A stretch of 64,000 nucleotides of DNA from contig NC_089869.1 in the NCBI RefSeq assembly GCF_036373705.1, positions 15,153,550 to 15,217,549 on the forward strand, read 5' to 3'. Positions within the stretch are counted from its first letter, which is position 1, and every line of letters starts with the position of its first letter. This document shows, piece after piece, positions 27,065-45,600 of the stretch. A model generated the notes under the pieces. That model was given only the letters and a program-made list of their open reading frames with translations. It did no database searches and was not told the origin of the DNA. A program made the translations under genes and the position numbers. This DNA comes from Amia ocellicauda. Its lineage: Eukaryota; Chordata; Actinopteri; Amiiformes; Amiidae.

Positions 27065-28970
27065 TATCAACTATTTATAATTCTGGAATGCAATGAGATA
27101 ATATACATATATACTGATGCTATAAATATGCATAAGTAATATATGTATTTTTTTTCAAATACATATTTCACCTTACTTGAATGAGACGGTTACACACAGT
27201 GCTGCTTGCACACACCATGAACTTGAAGAACACACAAAAGCAGGGAAACGTAACAGTTTGAAGCTGCAGAAATGTCTCATGACCCCTCAGTTGTGTGGCA
27301 TGGTACTTTCGATTTTTCAGGATCTTGCGTCGGCTAAAACGTACTTTGTTCTTTCACTGTGTCTTATGATGTAACGGGACTGTGGGCACCTCCTGTTCTG
27401 CTTGTAAGTAAAGCACAGAGCTCCTTCCAAAAGTGACTGGGGCACAGTTGTCGACAAGCGCCCCCGTTTTGTTTTGTATCACCAGTTTGGCATGACTAAT
27501 AGCAGCCCACAAGTGAGAGAAGGAGATTGGAGGCACATGAGGGTCTTCTGATCTCAGTGCCAAGTCAGATCAGCTCATTACCCAGCAGACCTCACAACAG
27601 GATGTTGTTGAACTATTCAGCAATGGAAGAATAACGTCAACCTGAGTCACGTTCACCTGGTCCCACTGGCGGCCAGATCAGTGTGACTGTGGCACAGAGA
27701 AACGAATCATCTGCAGCCAGACTGTCCATTCCTAACATCTCAAATTCCAGTTTTCTATATTTTAAAGTGGTCTAAAAATCGTAGTAGACTAGGGTGGGGT
27801 ATATAATGCAAGTGACCTGACTTAAGTTCAGTTAGTTGATTTACAAACTTTCTGGATTCAAGAAAGATTCTGCCAAACTCAGTACTTATATAGCTCTTTT
27901 CTGATATTTCTAAGAGCCCAATAACATTTTGTTAACTGTGAATTTGCTACTCTTTAATCAAAGAGAATAGTTTTATTGTAGACAATGCCAGCATTTGTAT
28001 ATTATATTCATAAATCAAATATGAAAACCCGAACAGATCGTTCTTTTCATGACTGCAAACAGCAATTCATAACCAAAATGTTCTTGTTAGGAAACATAAA
28101 TCTGCATCACACTTTTCCATCTGTCTTAAAGAACGTTCCCAATTTCTCCTGGAACACAAATCTGTATCCTGTAATTGTTGCAAATAAGGGAGTTCTGGAA
28201 GTAATGTGTCAGTGATTAAAAGGATATGCATATTTTATTTGTTGAATCATTGTAATTTAGTTTTATGCAGTTTGGGAGTTCAAAGAGATGGGTACTTCTC
28301 CTTTTTCTCCAAGTATGGCAAAGGGATATTAGAGGATGTGTCAAATAATGTGAGAGTTTCCAAGAGATTAAGGATCATTCTTAGATTCTGGTTCTGAGAA
28401 TAAGGTTCTGTGTTAGATATATTGCTCAGTGTGTGCTTCACTTGTCATTACACCCGGCACAGTGAAGTGACACCTTTGAAAACAGTCAAACACAACTCTG
28501 AAAAGATATCACTTTAAGTTATTTTAATAGTCTGCTGCTACTTTGGTGTTCAGACTTACAAAGCCAGTAAATTGCTGCCTAATATCCAACAAAAACAACC
28601 CTTCAAAATGGGGGGTTATATGAGCAAACTCAAGAAATGTTGTTGACATTGATGAGAGGAATAAAAAGCTATTAAGCACGTCCTCTGTGAATTCATCTAT
28701 GAAAAGTAGGTATCTTTGATATAACAACACCGAATATACTGATTTGTTGACATTTGAGGATTATAGAAAAGATTACACTCAATTGTATAAAGCTCTGTAA
28801 ATGGAAAGCTGGTTCACGCTGACAAGTGAATTCATTTTACAGAGAAAACTGGTATCTTACATATATCAGCTGTCAGCATGGTTGCTTTTGTTTCTTGACT
28901 AAGTACAAAACTATACATCAATATCCTTTGCTGAGCATTATGGGACCAAATAGTGTTTGTGTGTGTGTGT
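27062..28970. other. Interval with no recognised feature
   Basis: A somewhat GC-richer patch lies at 27390-27730, without a convincing frame or splice pair. The rest is AT-rich. Confidence 0.4.
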
Positions 28971-29352
28971 ATCACCATCAGCCCATATTGATCCACTGCT
29001 GGCTTCCTTCGTCCATCTTTCATCTGTTCCCCTTGCAATGTGTCCAGTCCATTGCCATTTAAACATTTTCACTCTTTCAATGATATCACATATTTTGGTT
29101 TGTTCTTGGATCCATTCATTTATTTTGCTGTCTCTTTTTGTTATTCCAAGCACACATCTTTCCATGCTCCTTTGTGTCATCTGCAGATTCTGTATCAATT
29201 TTTGCATTAAGTGACCAGGATTCACAGCCATAAGTGAGCACTGGTAGTATGCAATTATATTTACCTTGTGCCTTTATATAAAATGGCTCACATTCACCAA
29301 AACAATGGCATTTTAATACTTCCAGGGAATAAGAGAAGATAACATGGACCAA
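28971..29352 (-). mobile_element. Non-LTR retrotransposon 3' end, decayed
   Basis: On the minus strand, broken frames read the C-terminal part of a reverse-transcriptase polyprotein: LPVLTYGCESWSLNAK, then RSMERCVLGITKRD, then INEWIQEQTK, and FKWQWTGHIAR. The end reads CCAGCAGTGGATCAATATGG then GCTGATGGTGAT, followed by a GT run. The same end occurs at about 35240-35296. Frameshifts and stops show it is dead. The clade (RTE-like or another) is not settled. Confidence 0.75.
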
Positions 29353-31445
29353 ACATTGCCTAGTGAATTTTTATGCAAAATATAGACTAAATGTCATAAT
29401 AAAATAGAGCTATGATCTATGAGTTGTGACAGTTAGTGCAGACCTGGGCAGAACGGCTTAACAAATGAAAAGCAGGGAGAATAACAATAGTTCAGATCTG
29501 CAGGGGAGTTCTGAGGAGACACAAGAGAGTGTCCAGGGACCGTGCAGTCCTGATGTTCCTATGTAGCTAACAGGTGAAAATAAACATGAGCAGGTTGTAG
29601 CAAATTGAGGGAAGAGTACACCAGAGTGACTAGAAGAAGTAGAGATTTAAGGAAGGAGAAAGGATATGTGTTAGAAGTGGGTCAAGTAATGGAGAGAATA
29701 GTATGGCAGGAGCAGAATATTAAACAGATGTTTGCAGAGACTGCTAGGCAAAGAAAATGCTAGATAAGTACATGAGTTGTGGATGATTTGGAAAGGGAAT
29801 CCATCTCTGAAAAACTGGAGCAATGTTTTTATGATGAATATTTTCGGTGCATGGACCAATTTATGTTTTGTATTTTTTGTTCAATTTATTCTTATTTTAG
29901 GGACATGGCAGAAAAATAACCACCCAACATATAGAAGTATAGGGGGAAAAGTATATTGTTCAGAAACCAAATGCATTCATGCTACACCATCTTGAAATGG
30001 GATTGATTTGTGTAAGAAAATAATAAACACCATGCAGAATCAAAGAACCGCTTTCTCACTGTATGATATACAGCCTGAGGGAATATATAGAATTTCTAAA
30101 CTGTATGGGTTTTATATTTGAAATAGTTTTCTTTTTTCTCACTTTTGTTCTCTTCTGAAAGCCCCTTTTATGCTTCAGAAGTTCATTATTATAGTAAACA
30201 CCCTTGAAGCACATATCAACTCGGCTTGGAAAAAAATGTCATTATGAGAAACAAAAAGGTTCAGTCAGTTATCAAGCTTTAACATTTCCATAGTTTCCAC
30301 AAGGTCAAGCAGTGCCAGATAATAAAGCTGTGTCCATGAAATACATTTAAGCAAGCTATAATGGAAAGCACAGGATCATGAATAATCTCATTTCATAATA
30401 CTGATTGTGTTTATGCTAATGAAACATTAACTAGAACATGGATTAAGGAGAGAGAGCTGGTGTGTTGGTGCTTAAGCTAATTAAATAGTCAGATAGAATA
30501 CACAGTATATTAGATGATTTTTCACATCTCTCTGTTATTTAGTTTCTTTGTTTAGCAGAGAATATGTACTAGACAGCCAGGATTTTAAAATATACTCCAG
30601 TTTAGCGTTCAGCTTCTTCAATGTCATTCTAGAAAGCATTCAAATTAACTCAGTATTTTATACTCGAAAGATTTTTCATCAAGACAAAAACTGCAAATTC
30701 TTGCAGTTTAAGGCTTTGAATCTTATCTACACCATTATATAGGTCAAAATGTTCATGCATTCTGCATTTTAACAGAATTGCATACAAGTGTTTCTGCCTA
30801 TCACAATGAGTGCACTTTAATGAAAGCATGGCGGAGAATAAGGTTAAGAATAATAATAATGTTTCATTATGTTTTTTGAAAGTCATTGACAGTTATTTTT
30901 TTGTTCGTTCCATTTTTATATATCTGCTCTCTGACAGGAACGCTTTTCTGGCAAATAAAGTGTAAATGCTTTCATTCAGATTAGAAACAAAACTACTTTT
31001 CTGCTTTTATACCTCAAAGAAAAGGTAACTGATTCATATTCTGCTGGACTCCTGCAAAGACTTAAGAAAGACACAGACACACGCACAGTGTTTAGGGTCC
31101 CATAATGGCAAACTTGAAGTGAAAGAGTTAAGGGGACGATAGACTGATACAATAAACTCTGATCCTCAGTACAGGTGTTCAGTAAGCAGCAGATTATTTT
31201 TGATAGGCATTCCTGGCAGACTTCCTAACCTGTTCCCTGCAGGGTTCAGCTCATTACACTTTGCCTCTGGGTCTGCGGTCTGCCTGTATTCCTGTTAATA
31301 ACCCACAGGTTAGAGGGCTGATCTTGGGCTCCCCACCATGGCTATTGTTGAAAGAGCTTGCCACAGATGACAGTCAGAAAGATCCTCTTGTGGCCATATC
31401 ACATATAACCTTTACCTACTGCATAGCACAATTTTGACAGCAATA

Positions 31446-31521
<76 letters not shown>

Positions 31522-31552
31522 CTTAGCAGACGCCCTTGTCCAGGGTGACTTA
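31446..31552 (-). repeat. (TTA)n tract with the 3' end of a tRNA-derived SINE
   Basis: About 74 bases of TTA repeat are followed by CTTAGCAGACGCCCTTGTCC and AGGGTGACTTACA. This is the conserved tail of the SINE family seen complete at 42265-42460, in the same orientation. Only the tail is recognisable. Confidence 0.7.
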
Positions 31553-32146
31553 CAAAATATAAGAGCAATATTAATTTCCAATTCTATTTTATTTTCACTT
31601 GAAGACCTGTGACACATATAAACCAACCGAATAAACAATCTTACGTAGCTTTCAAATTATGACTCTCTTTCTTGGTCAACATTGTTCCTCCTGATCAATC
31701 TTCTATTGATTATCACAGTCCTCAGCTTGTAGGAGAATGAGAAATGGATAATGTTGCTGCATTTTCATAAAAAAATACCTATTACAAATGACAGACCATG
31801 AATGAATGTCAAAAGAACGCTGGGGAAGATAGCTCAAGCGTGTTTATATTTACCAATGTTGTTTTCATCAAAGACTGAATTTCTCCAACTGTCCCACTGC
31901 TATCACACACTGAGCTTCAGAAAGTTAAATGCTAGGCTATTTTCTCATTTCCTTGTACACCGCTGCTCTAATGCTATGCTGTTTGTGTTCAATGGTAATG
32001 TTTTGAAATGTAAACCCTCAGCTTCTAGATGTTTTTAAAACCTTAAGACCTCCGAAGTGTTCTTGGAGAAGGAAAAATATAAATATATTGACCCTGCTGT
32101 TTAATAAAACCTACTTAATATCCTGGAGTTAGAATACCCATTGCTG

Positions 32147-32167
32147 AAAAAAAAAAAAAAAAAAAAA
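32147..32167. repeat. Poly(A) run
   Basis: Twenty-one adenines. No retrogene body is recognised upstream. Confidence 0.9.
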
Positions 32168-33693
32168 CAATTTGTGGGATCAAAGAACTTGAATTACGTG
32201 TACAGGAATTTAAGAAGTTCTTCAGTGGGAGCATTTTTAAATTCATACCAAGAGCTTCCAGAGAGGGAGAAGATGGACGCTGTGGTGTTTTCCAGCACTA
32301 ATTGCATTATACTGTATTTTTCGTGTATTTGTTAAAAATACATTATTAATGATAAGAGATTATTTTCAGCAAATGGGAATTTTTGGTGTTATGAAATTAT
32401 ATGAAGTACCCTCATCTTTGGAAGACACAATTGAAATTCCATAATGTTAATCGTACATAAAGATAATGTTACATTTACAGTTAAAATATGTAGTACAAAC
32501 CTTGCCTAATACAAGGCACAATGATTTATCTCTATTGTGATACAGAAACATGTTGTACTATATTTAAATAAATTAAATAGCTAATATCTTTATGAATACT
32601 AACATAATCTGAGAATTAGTCTTCAGCATTGCTCACAAGTGAATTCAACACTCTTAGAAACCACTTGTTTCAATCTTTTTATTAAACATTCTTGAGGGAG
32701 CAGGTGCTTTATCAAACAGCTTGCAAAAATGTTTCTGTGCTGCAATTCAAATAAAATATTCATAAAATACACTGTGTGCCCTTACACTTACATATGCAGT
32801 TACCAAGACAACACTGGGATGTCTTTCAGGCTGTCACATCCCCTTCACAAGCTCTGAAAATACTTGCATGCAATATTTAATTTTGAAACAGAACATACAG
32901 CTTTATATTTTTACTTGTGTGAGACTAACATGGTGCAAACTACTGCTTTTTTTTGAGTCATATTTTTTATTTATAAGCTACGATGAAATTATGTTGCCTG
33001 CTAAAGATGTTAAACAAATATTGGTTACAAAATAAAATCTGAAATATAAAGTGGCCATTAAATGCCAAAGTAATGCTTTGCAGGTATGGTTAGTTGTTTA
33101 CGTTGTGAATTTAAGCTAGTAAAATGTATAATACTTGTCTTCATCCAGTATATACTGTATGTATTGATTTGTCTCTTTGTAGTGGTTAAAGAATGCACTA
33201 ATTCTATGATAGCATGGAATTTCAATGATCGCATGAATAGTCTTTTATATTTAATAGCATTTGTGTTATTTTGCATATACATCACAATCCTGCAGAATCC
33301 ATTCAATAATGTTTTCATGCTCTTGTGATCAGCAACTAAAAAAATAACAAAGAGTGATGAGAGTTCACTCACCCTATCATGTCTATTGATTGGCCACACT
33401 GTATATATGTATAAGTAAACCTGCTAAAATTATACAAGTGTCCTGTGGTCAGGCTAAAAACATTATTGTAACATTTGCATAAATCATATTTTGATTGCAA
33501 CTAACCGTCTGTTTAGCGAAACAACAACACTGCACAGACCTGAGTGTCAGAGCCCCGATTCTGCACCGCTCCCTCCCCCAACGCCTCTTTCCTTTCTCTT
33601 TTAGCACTGGAAATTATTTCACAGAAACTCACAGGCAACCGAGGAAAATTATAGTGTTGTCAGGAGCCATCCAGAACTACCAAAAACAGCTAA

Positions 33694-38416
<4,723 letters not shown>

Positions 38417-39171
38417 GAAGAAGAAAAAAGCAAGCAAACTGGAAACTAATGTATTATACGTAACAATGGTATTGTAATTTTATTGAAACTATTGAAGCGT
38501 TACATAAAATATTAATAATACTGATAATAATAGTTTAGGACTGTGCCTGATTCAGAAGCTATTTTCACAGAATATCAAGAAATAATCAGACAGTTGTGTG
38601 ATGTGAGGGTGGGGGGGTATTTTTGTTTTTCAAGTGTTTTCAAGAGGAATTCCATTTTGAACAGCTTATTGAAATCTCTGGAAGTAGCAAAAGTTATATT
38701 TTAAGACAAGCAATTGTTTTCATCAGGTTTTCGCAGGGTAAAGTCCTCTTTTCCCCTGGATCTCCTGATCTATCTAAAGCTTCACATAAGACACTTGAAC
38801 TCCTTAACGCCATTAGACATGATACTTAATGGGTTTTGAGATGGTTCTTCTCGTTGAGTGAGTATATCTGAGGAGTTGTGCTGTAATTTACTAATGGGAA
38901 GTTGAGATGGTCACAAATTAAGCCATGCCACATTACCCAGAACACTGTAAAGATAATTTTGTTCTGAGCAACATTTGCAAATCCTATTAACTGTAGCTTA
39001 TATGTTGATGTATTCCCTGACAGGACTACACATAAACACACATGGGAAAGCATTTCTGAACATGGAAATGTGTATAACTGTCTGTTTCTCTTCTATATTT
39101 CAAGTGTAATCGATCCATGTTTTTAAAGGTAAACTTTATCTGAACACACTCCAAAAGCCTTACTAAGCCAT

Positions 39172-39203
<32 letters not shown>

Positions 39204-42200
39204 ATTTGTGGAGTGTATTTGCAAATTTTGTTGATGGGATAACCTTATATATGATAGATGGACAAGCTGCCTCAATTGAAACCACATAGGGTAAGCTTTC
39301 AATGAATGTCTGTATGAATTTGTATTCTCTATAAGCAGATCAAAGCCTAGGACATTTTGTAAAGAATTAGTAGGCATGGTTGATATATAAAAAAAAAACA
39401 CTTTGAAAAATGTACAAAAATGTAATTACTGGCGACGTGCATTATAACTTACTGATTGTCCATAGCTTCGAACATTACATTTGAAAGTTATATATTGTAA
39501 AAGAGATTGTAGGGAAGAATACGCCTTCACTGATGTCATTCCCGCTTGGGTGCAGACTTGAGCATTCGGTTGCAGGTGTAGGGGGATTTCTGTGTTTTCC
39601 TTCCCTTCACATGTAAAGGATGTTGATATTTACCAGCAACACCACAGCAATCAGTATTACTGTTTTACAGTGCCGAACTGGTGCAACGTATTATTGAACA
39701 TACAGGGATGAGCAGGACTGCCCCGACTTGTGTGTCATTTTAAGAACTGCAAACGAAGTGGCATTGACAGTAGTGTATACCTAAATAAATCACCATATTC
39801 TTTCGAAACACAGCACTTAGTGTGTACTCTGAGACTCATTTGTTGATTCACTATTATCCAGAGGTGCTGTGTCTATTCTGTTAAAATAGCTATGAGAGCA
39901 GTATCATGCTGGATCCAGATATAACAAATTGACTTTTGGGTGAATTGGTTGTATTAGTAGCACACATTTCGGTGGGAGAACTGTTTAGTCTGTGTGTAAA
40001 TCTTTTTCTTTTCCCTGGGTTGCTTTTCAAATTCTGGGTGTGAAACTGGGAAATTATGTCATAGAAATTGATAATTTAGCCAAACAAGCACAGCTGCATG
40101 TTTCTGTCATGCAGAATTCTAAATAATATGCATATAGAATATGCAAGCACCACAATGGGAAAAAGTAAATTACAACACAGGGTTTTTATGGCTGTAAGGA
40201 AATTAAGACTTTAGAAGTTTTTTGTTTTATTATTTCATAACCCTTAATATAAAATATATAGGCACATAACAGCACTACACAATTTTTAATGTTTGGCAAT
40301 GTGGCCTGTTGCGTTGCAATGTTGCGAATTAACTAATTTAAAGTTTCCTTTATATCCCACATTTTAAACCAAAGTTACACCTTCCATTTTTTTAAATTAT
40401 CACCTTTGTTTATTCACTATTTAATACCATAGGAATGCCATTTATTTTCTTAATTTCCAATAAATACTGATCTACTGCTCTTGAGCCCTGTTGTATAGCA
40501 AAGTCTCCATCATTCAGCAGGCTATTAAATGGCAGCTATCATTTGGCTTTCAGATGAACACAAACAAAACAAATGAATGTGTTACAACACTTTGCTTATG
40601 TCCGTTAACTGAATGTTAAACTTAATATTGCATAATGTCATTTTATTTATTGGAACTGTTCATCTTCACATTCGATGGACTATCAAGCACCAGATTAAAA
40701 ACTAAGCAGGTCAAAAATGTGAAAATGGTATACCCAAACAGTGTCAAAAATGTGTGCATTTTTCTACAGTTGTCTGATGAAAAGTTTAAAGAATGCAATT
40801 TTTTTTTTCAGGGGATTACATTTTCAAATGCAAATATTTTCTAATGGGCAAATTAGTTTTATCCTAACACAATTTCTCACATTGTTAAGTGATATTATAG
40901 TTTTTCAGCGTCATTTTAGATTTGACTGTGTATTCCTGTACATAATTACATGGCTGTAAAGATGACATGTCAATAGTGCAAAACTATAACTATGATTGTA
41001 ATATTTTTGCCTCCTAGTTGCATTTTAACAGCAAAACTGTGGTGGTACATTTTAATATATGATATTTAAAATAAGAATGTGTACTCTAAAACTGTCATAT
41101 CTTACAAATGATTGTGTCAAAAAATACATCAGAGCAAAAGAAAAATGCCATCATTCAGAAACCCACATTATGTAAAGATACATCAAAGAAACTACACTTT
41201 GAGAGCTTGCTCAGTAAAATACAATATAAGCTTATCAACTTTATAGACGCAATGTATTAGATGGCTTTGCATGTCCTAGTAGGCTTTTAGGATTAAACCA
41301 AATGCAACATCATTTAAAGAAATTAAAAGAAATAACCTGTGGAGACGGAAAGAATTTTATGAAATTTTATCTTGTGAAAACAAGTTGGAAAGCATTTTCA
41401 GTTTAATACTGAGCAGCCTGTAACATTAAGTCTTTTGTCAACAAAATTAAATGTGTAGTTTTTAACTGCTCATGTTTGCAGATAACTGTTGTGTTAATTA
41501 ATTCTAACACTGCATTATTGGAACAGGGTATTGCTCTGTAGTTCAGTTTTTTTTTTGTGAAACAATAATTGGAACCTATTCTTCTGTTTCTATATTTTAA
41601 TTTTTATTCTACACTTGTCTTCTAAAGGCTTAATAAATATTAAACTTGGAGTGTTCTAAGGAATGTACTGCAGGTCATGGTAACCTCACCATCACCTTCA
41701 CAGCCTTGTGAGTATTTTAAATGGTGTATAATTGTCGTGACACTCACTGGTTATCACCTTATCTGTAACGCAGCTCCTGGTCAATTTGTGGTAAACACTG
41801 GTCATTTTAACAGCACTTTGTAGATTTCTTTTTAATAGAGAATGTGACCTTTTCACATAGCAGCACATTACTTTGTGTAAAGTACTAAAGTGCCAAAATT
41901 AATGTTGTAGTCATCTGCTTTGATCTTATTGAGAAACACAAATAAATCAATGTTCACTTTTCTCATCAATTTTGTACCATTGTTTTTATTCCATAAAAGT
42001 GTTTGATTGTTTTTTCTCTTCAGGCTCAGACGACTATTGAGGTGTGTTAATTAAAGAAGTCGGCATCAATATTTTATGGAGGATCTAGAGGTTTTATGTA
42101 CTTGCAGATGTCTGTAATAATACCACAATGGCACTGGGTATCAGTAGTTTATACTATAAGAACCAACTGCATATAAGGAACAATGCTGAGATGGCCTCAA
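38417..42200. other. caly 3' UTR and start of gene desert
   Basis: The caly 3' UTR should run from 38417, possibly to an AATAAA near 39784. Beyond that I see AT-rich sequence with no gene. Confidence 0.4.
39171..39202. repeat. (TTTA)n microsatellite
   Basis: Eight TTTA units, 0.75 kb past the caly stop. Confidence 0.95.
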
Positions 42201-42600
42201 AACATAAGAAAGTTCACAAATGAGAGGAGGCCATTTGATCCATCGTGCTCATTCAGTATCCATTATTTTTATTATTACCTGATTTCTTAGCAGACACCCT
42301 TATCCAGTGTGATTTACAATTGTTACAACATATCACATTTGTACCCATTTACACAGCTGGGTTGGGCTCAAGGGTACAACAGCAGTGCCCCCACCGAGGG
42401 ATTGAACCCACAACCCTCTACTCCAGTTCCAGAGCCCAAACAACTACTCCACAATGCCACATTAATAACTAAGTGATCGAAAGAGCGTATCCAGTCTATT
42501 TTTGAATGTTCCCAATTTGTCGGCTTCAACCACATCACTGGGGAGTTTAGCACAGTTAGCACAAGCATTGACTAAGAAGCGCCGTACTGTTTTCAGCTTT
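42201..42600 (+). repeat. Old interspersed repeat split by a SINE
   Basis: The left part (42201-42264) reads AACATAAGAAAGTTCACAAA and GAGGAGGCCATTTGATCCAT; the right part (42464-42600) contains TTTTTGAATGTTCCCAATTT and CTTCAACCACATCACTGGGG. From memory these are contiguous in a repeat common in sturgeon, gar and related fishes. Here a SINE separates them. Confidence 0.65.
42265..42460 (-). mobile_element. tRNA-derived SINE, full length
   Basis: On the minus strand it starts GTGGCATTGTGGAGTAGTTG (box A-like) and has a box B GGGTTCAATCC at 42398-42408. A unique body follows, then the conserved tail AGTGTGATAAGGG-type motif (plus strand TTAGCAGACACCCTTATCCA) and an ATT-rich end. A four-base CATT repeat flanks it (42261-42264 and 42460-42463) and may be the target-site duplication. 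It is inserted in an older repeat. Confidence 0.75.
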
Positions 42601-45600
42601 GAAATCTCACAGTGTATACTAATTATTATTTTTTGGCTAGTTGCTGAGTGACAGATTTTGAAAACAACTTGCCGTGGGCATGGAACTAAATAAAAGTGCT
42701 AAAAAGTATTTATGAGAACATTTATAGACCTCATGCTTGGTGATAGGGCTTAGTTGTGTATCAAAAGGTTATTGTGAGCATGGAAAATTTAAATCAGTCC
42801 CCGCCATGGAAAAAAACAAACAACAAATAGTGGAAAAGGTATTAAAGGGAAGTGGTTCCTATTTATCTTCTAAACACACTACAGGGATTTTCCGAGAAAT
42901 ATTGCAGGGTGACTGTTAATGCATATTTGCTGCAGCCTGAAAGTTTATTAAATCACTACCTTTGCTAAAAACTAATTAAAAATGAAAGGCTATTTAAACA
43001 AAGCCTCCCTACATTATCACCGGTGTAAGCTCACAACAGTCTTGTAGGCTAGTTTCCAGTCTATTTATAATATGGAGTTTAGGCAAACATCACACAACGT
43101 CTTTGAGAAATACCTGAATTAATTATTTCTTTCCATATCTGTATGTGTGGTTTAATCCAATTGAAGTTTAAAGGAATGGGGAATATGTGTAGGTGGACAC
43201 AAATCAGTCAATAAGAGAGCCATGTCAACCACAGACAGGTTCTCCTTGGCAGTGGCATATCTGGAACTTCTGTGGAAGTGTTTTTTAATACTTTAAAATT
43301 AAGTATGAATCACTGGCTTACTGAGAAACAGTGATCTGGCCTCCCTCTCCTCTGTCCTGCTGGAATGGATTGGAAACTGTGACAGCTCTGTGAAGACATG
43401 GGAAAGGATTAAAGTCATATTGTATATTATCTGTAGATCACAAGATAAGTTAATCAATATTTAAATATATAAATGTTGGTTTTCTTTTCCAACCAACAAA
43501 AACACATTCTCAGTATAAACATGTTGCCGTCTCATGATCATGACAGATTATCTCTGGATATTAGCACCTCCACGAGAAATCAGTAGGGCCTACTGTCTGC
43601 CAAAAAACATTTCAGAAAGGCTGGTGATTGTGAATTTTCCTGTCATTGCAGTTCATATTTGATAGGATAACACTGCATTAAATGTTTTCCTACACTATGT
43701 TGGCTTCCCTGGTGTTCTCTCTCCTCTTCTATGTGGCAAACTACATTTGATTTGTTTCAAAATGTTTTTAAAAAAGATTTCTGTGTCAACATGTATGATC
43801 TTTCACTACTTTCTTTCAGTTACCCTTATCTATGTGTCTGCTGAGGTGCCACCTGTTTTTAGGTGGTATGGCAATTATTGGACCTGGAAAAGTAATCTCT
43901 GTCACTATAAGGAGCACACTGACTCAGGATTTAATCAAATAAGCATTTGGTAACAGGCCTTTATATAAATATTATATAGGCTATGTACTTTGACAGTCTG
44001 AAATCAGAGGTCACTTTAATTGAACTGAAATCTTACTGATTAGTGAAAACTACACAAACAATTGACTTATGCAAACGTTTATTATCAATAAGTAACATAA
44101 CCAGAGACCATAAAGATATTAAATACAATTATGATGAATAACTGTACAGAACCGTTGGTTCATTCATTGATATCAGCAGTAAGTATTCAGGTTTACTCAC
44201 CCTGTGTTTACAAGCCCAGAAAGATGGCGGCCGCAATGCAAAGCGATGAAGACAGGTAAAAACGTACATTTGAATTTCTCCAGATGTCAATTACATTGCT
44301 TTGGTTTATAATATAAATTGTATCGCCGATAAAACAGTTGAAAACACAAAAACGATTCAGACATTAATTGCGTTATCTGTGTGGGAGAAAAAAAGCTACT
44401 TCATGGTGGGTTGCCACTTGTAGCAAACGAAATCAACCCCCCAAACTACTGTATCATTTTTTTATTATTATGCATAATGTAGTTACAACATCGTTTTATA
44501 GGCACTACTTTACATTTGATCTTTACGTTGGGCCCTAACATTAAACGTCCCTGTATGCCTCCATTAAAAAAAGTTACAGTATTAAGAACAACAATCATGG
44601 AAACGCCTGTATGTTTGTGATGTAATCAATGTTTATGAATAAATACATTCAGTTTCTGAAATTAAAAACTTCAATTAAATTCTGAGTTCTTGGAAAAACG
44701 TTGTAGAAACTGCTAGCAGGGCCATCCAAATGTAAAAGGCACATTTTAAATATTTCATTATCAGTCTTTCATCAAGATATCCACAAAACAATCCCAAATG
44801 AAATATTAAAAATATCAAAGTGAAAGTAGACTACTAGGGGAGAAATTAACCACAAAACTCTCAATATTAGAGACTCAGATTTGATCTTTTCTCATTTACA
44901 AATCCATAAAAGGGCTCAGTTTGTTTTTTTTGGTTGCTCTCCTAGTTCCAACTGCATATATTTCTTTTGAGCCTCTGAGGAATGTTCCTACAGGGTACAG
45001 AATATGGATGTCCAGAAATGAAAGACAATGACTGTGTGAAATTGTGCTTGAGCAGACTTACAGAGCTTGTTTACACAGTATCAGAGTGAAGCTGTGTATG
45101 ATGTTGAAATGTTTAAATTAAAACCCCAGATTTAAAACAAGAAACGACATGTTTATTTGCTCATTTGAAAAAGTGATAGGTTTGTCATACACATTGTCAG
45201 TTACATGCAGCTAGTGAATAAACCACAAAAAAGTAAAAGACAATATTGCACATATACAGTAGCATTAGTATAACATGTTAAAAAAGTACTTATGTAAAAT
45301 CATAAAATGTTATGAGATCTTTAAATTGACTAAAAATATGTTCACAATTTATTTTATGACCTAGCCTACATCCTAATCTAATGATTTCCACTCAAATCAC
45401 ATTATTTAGAAACACTAAAGCACTTTGATAGGAGCTTTGACTTTGCGCAATTCATGATGCTAATCTTGTGTGATGTGAAACTCAGTTAAAACGAGAATAC
45501 CATTACCTTTCATGAGTCTGGGAACCTCTTCCACAAACATTTCTTTTCACATACCGGTGTTTTGAAGTTCCAGCATTGCTGTTGTAGTTTGGCAGGGAAG

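Noticed and set aside
31399-31638. Frame with a long Asn run
   Set aside because: It is a translated TTA microsatellite.
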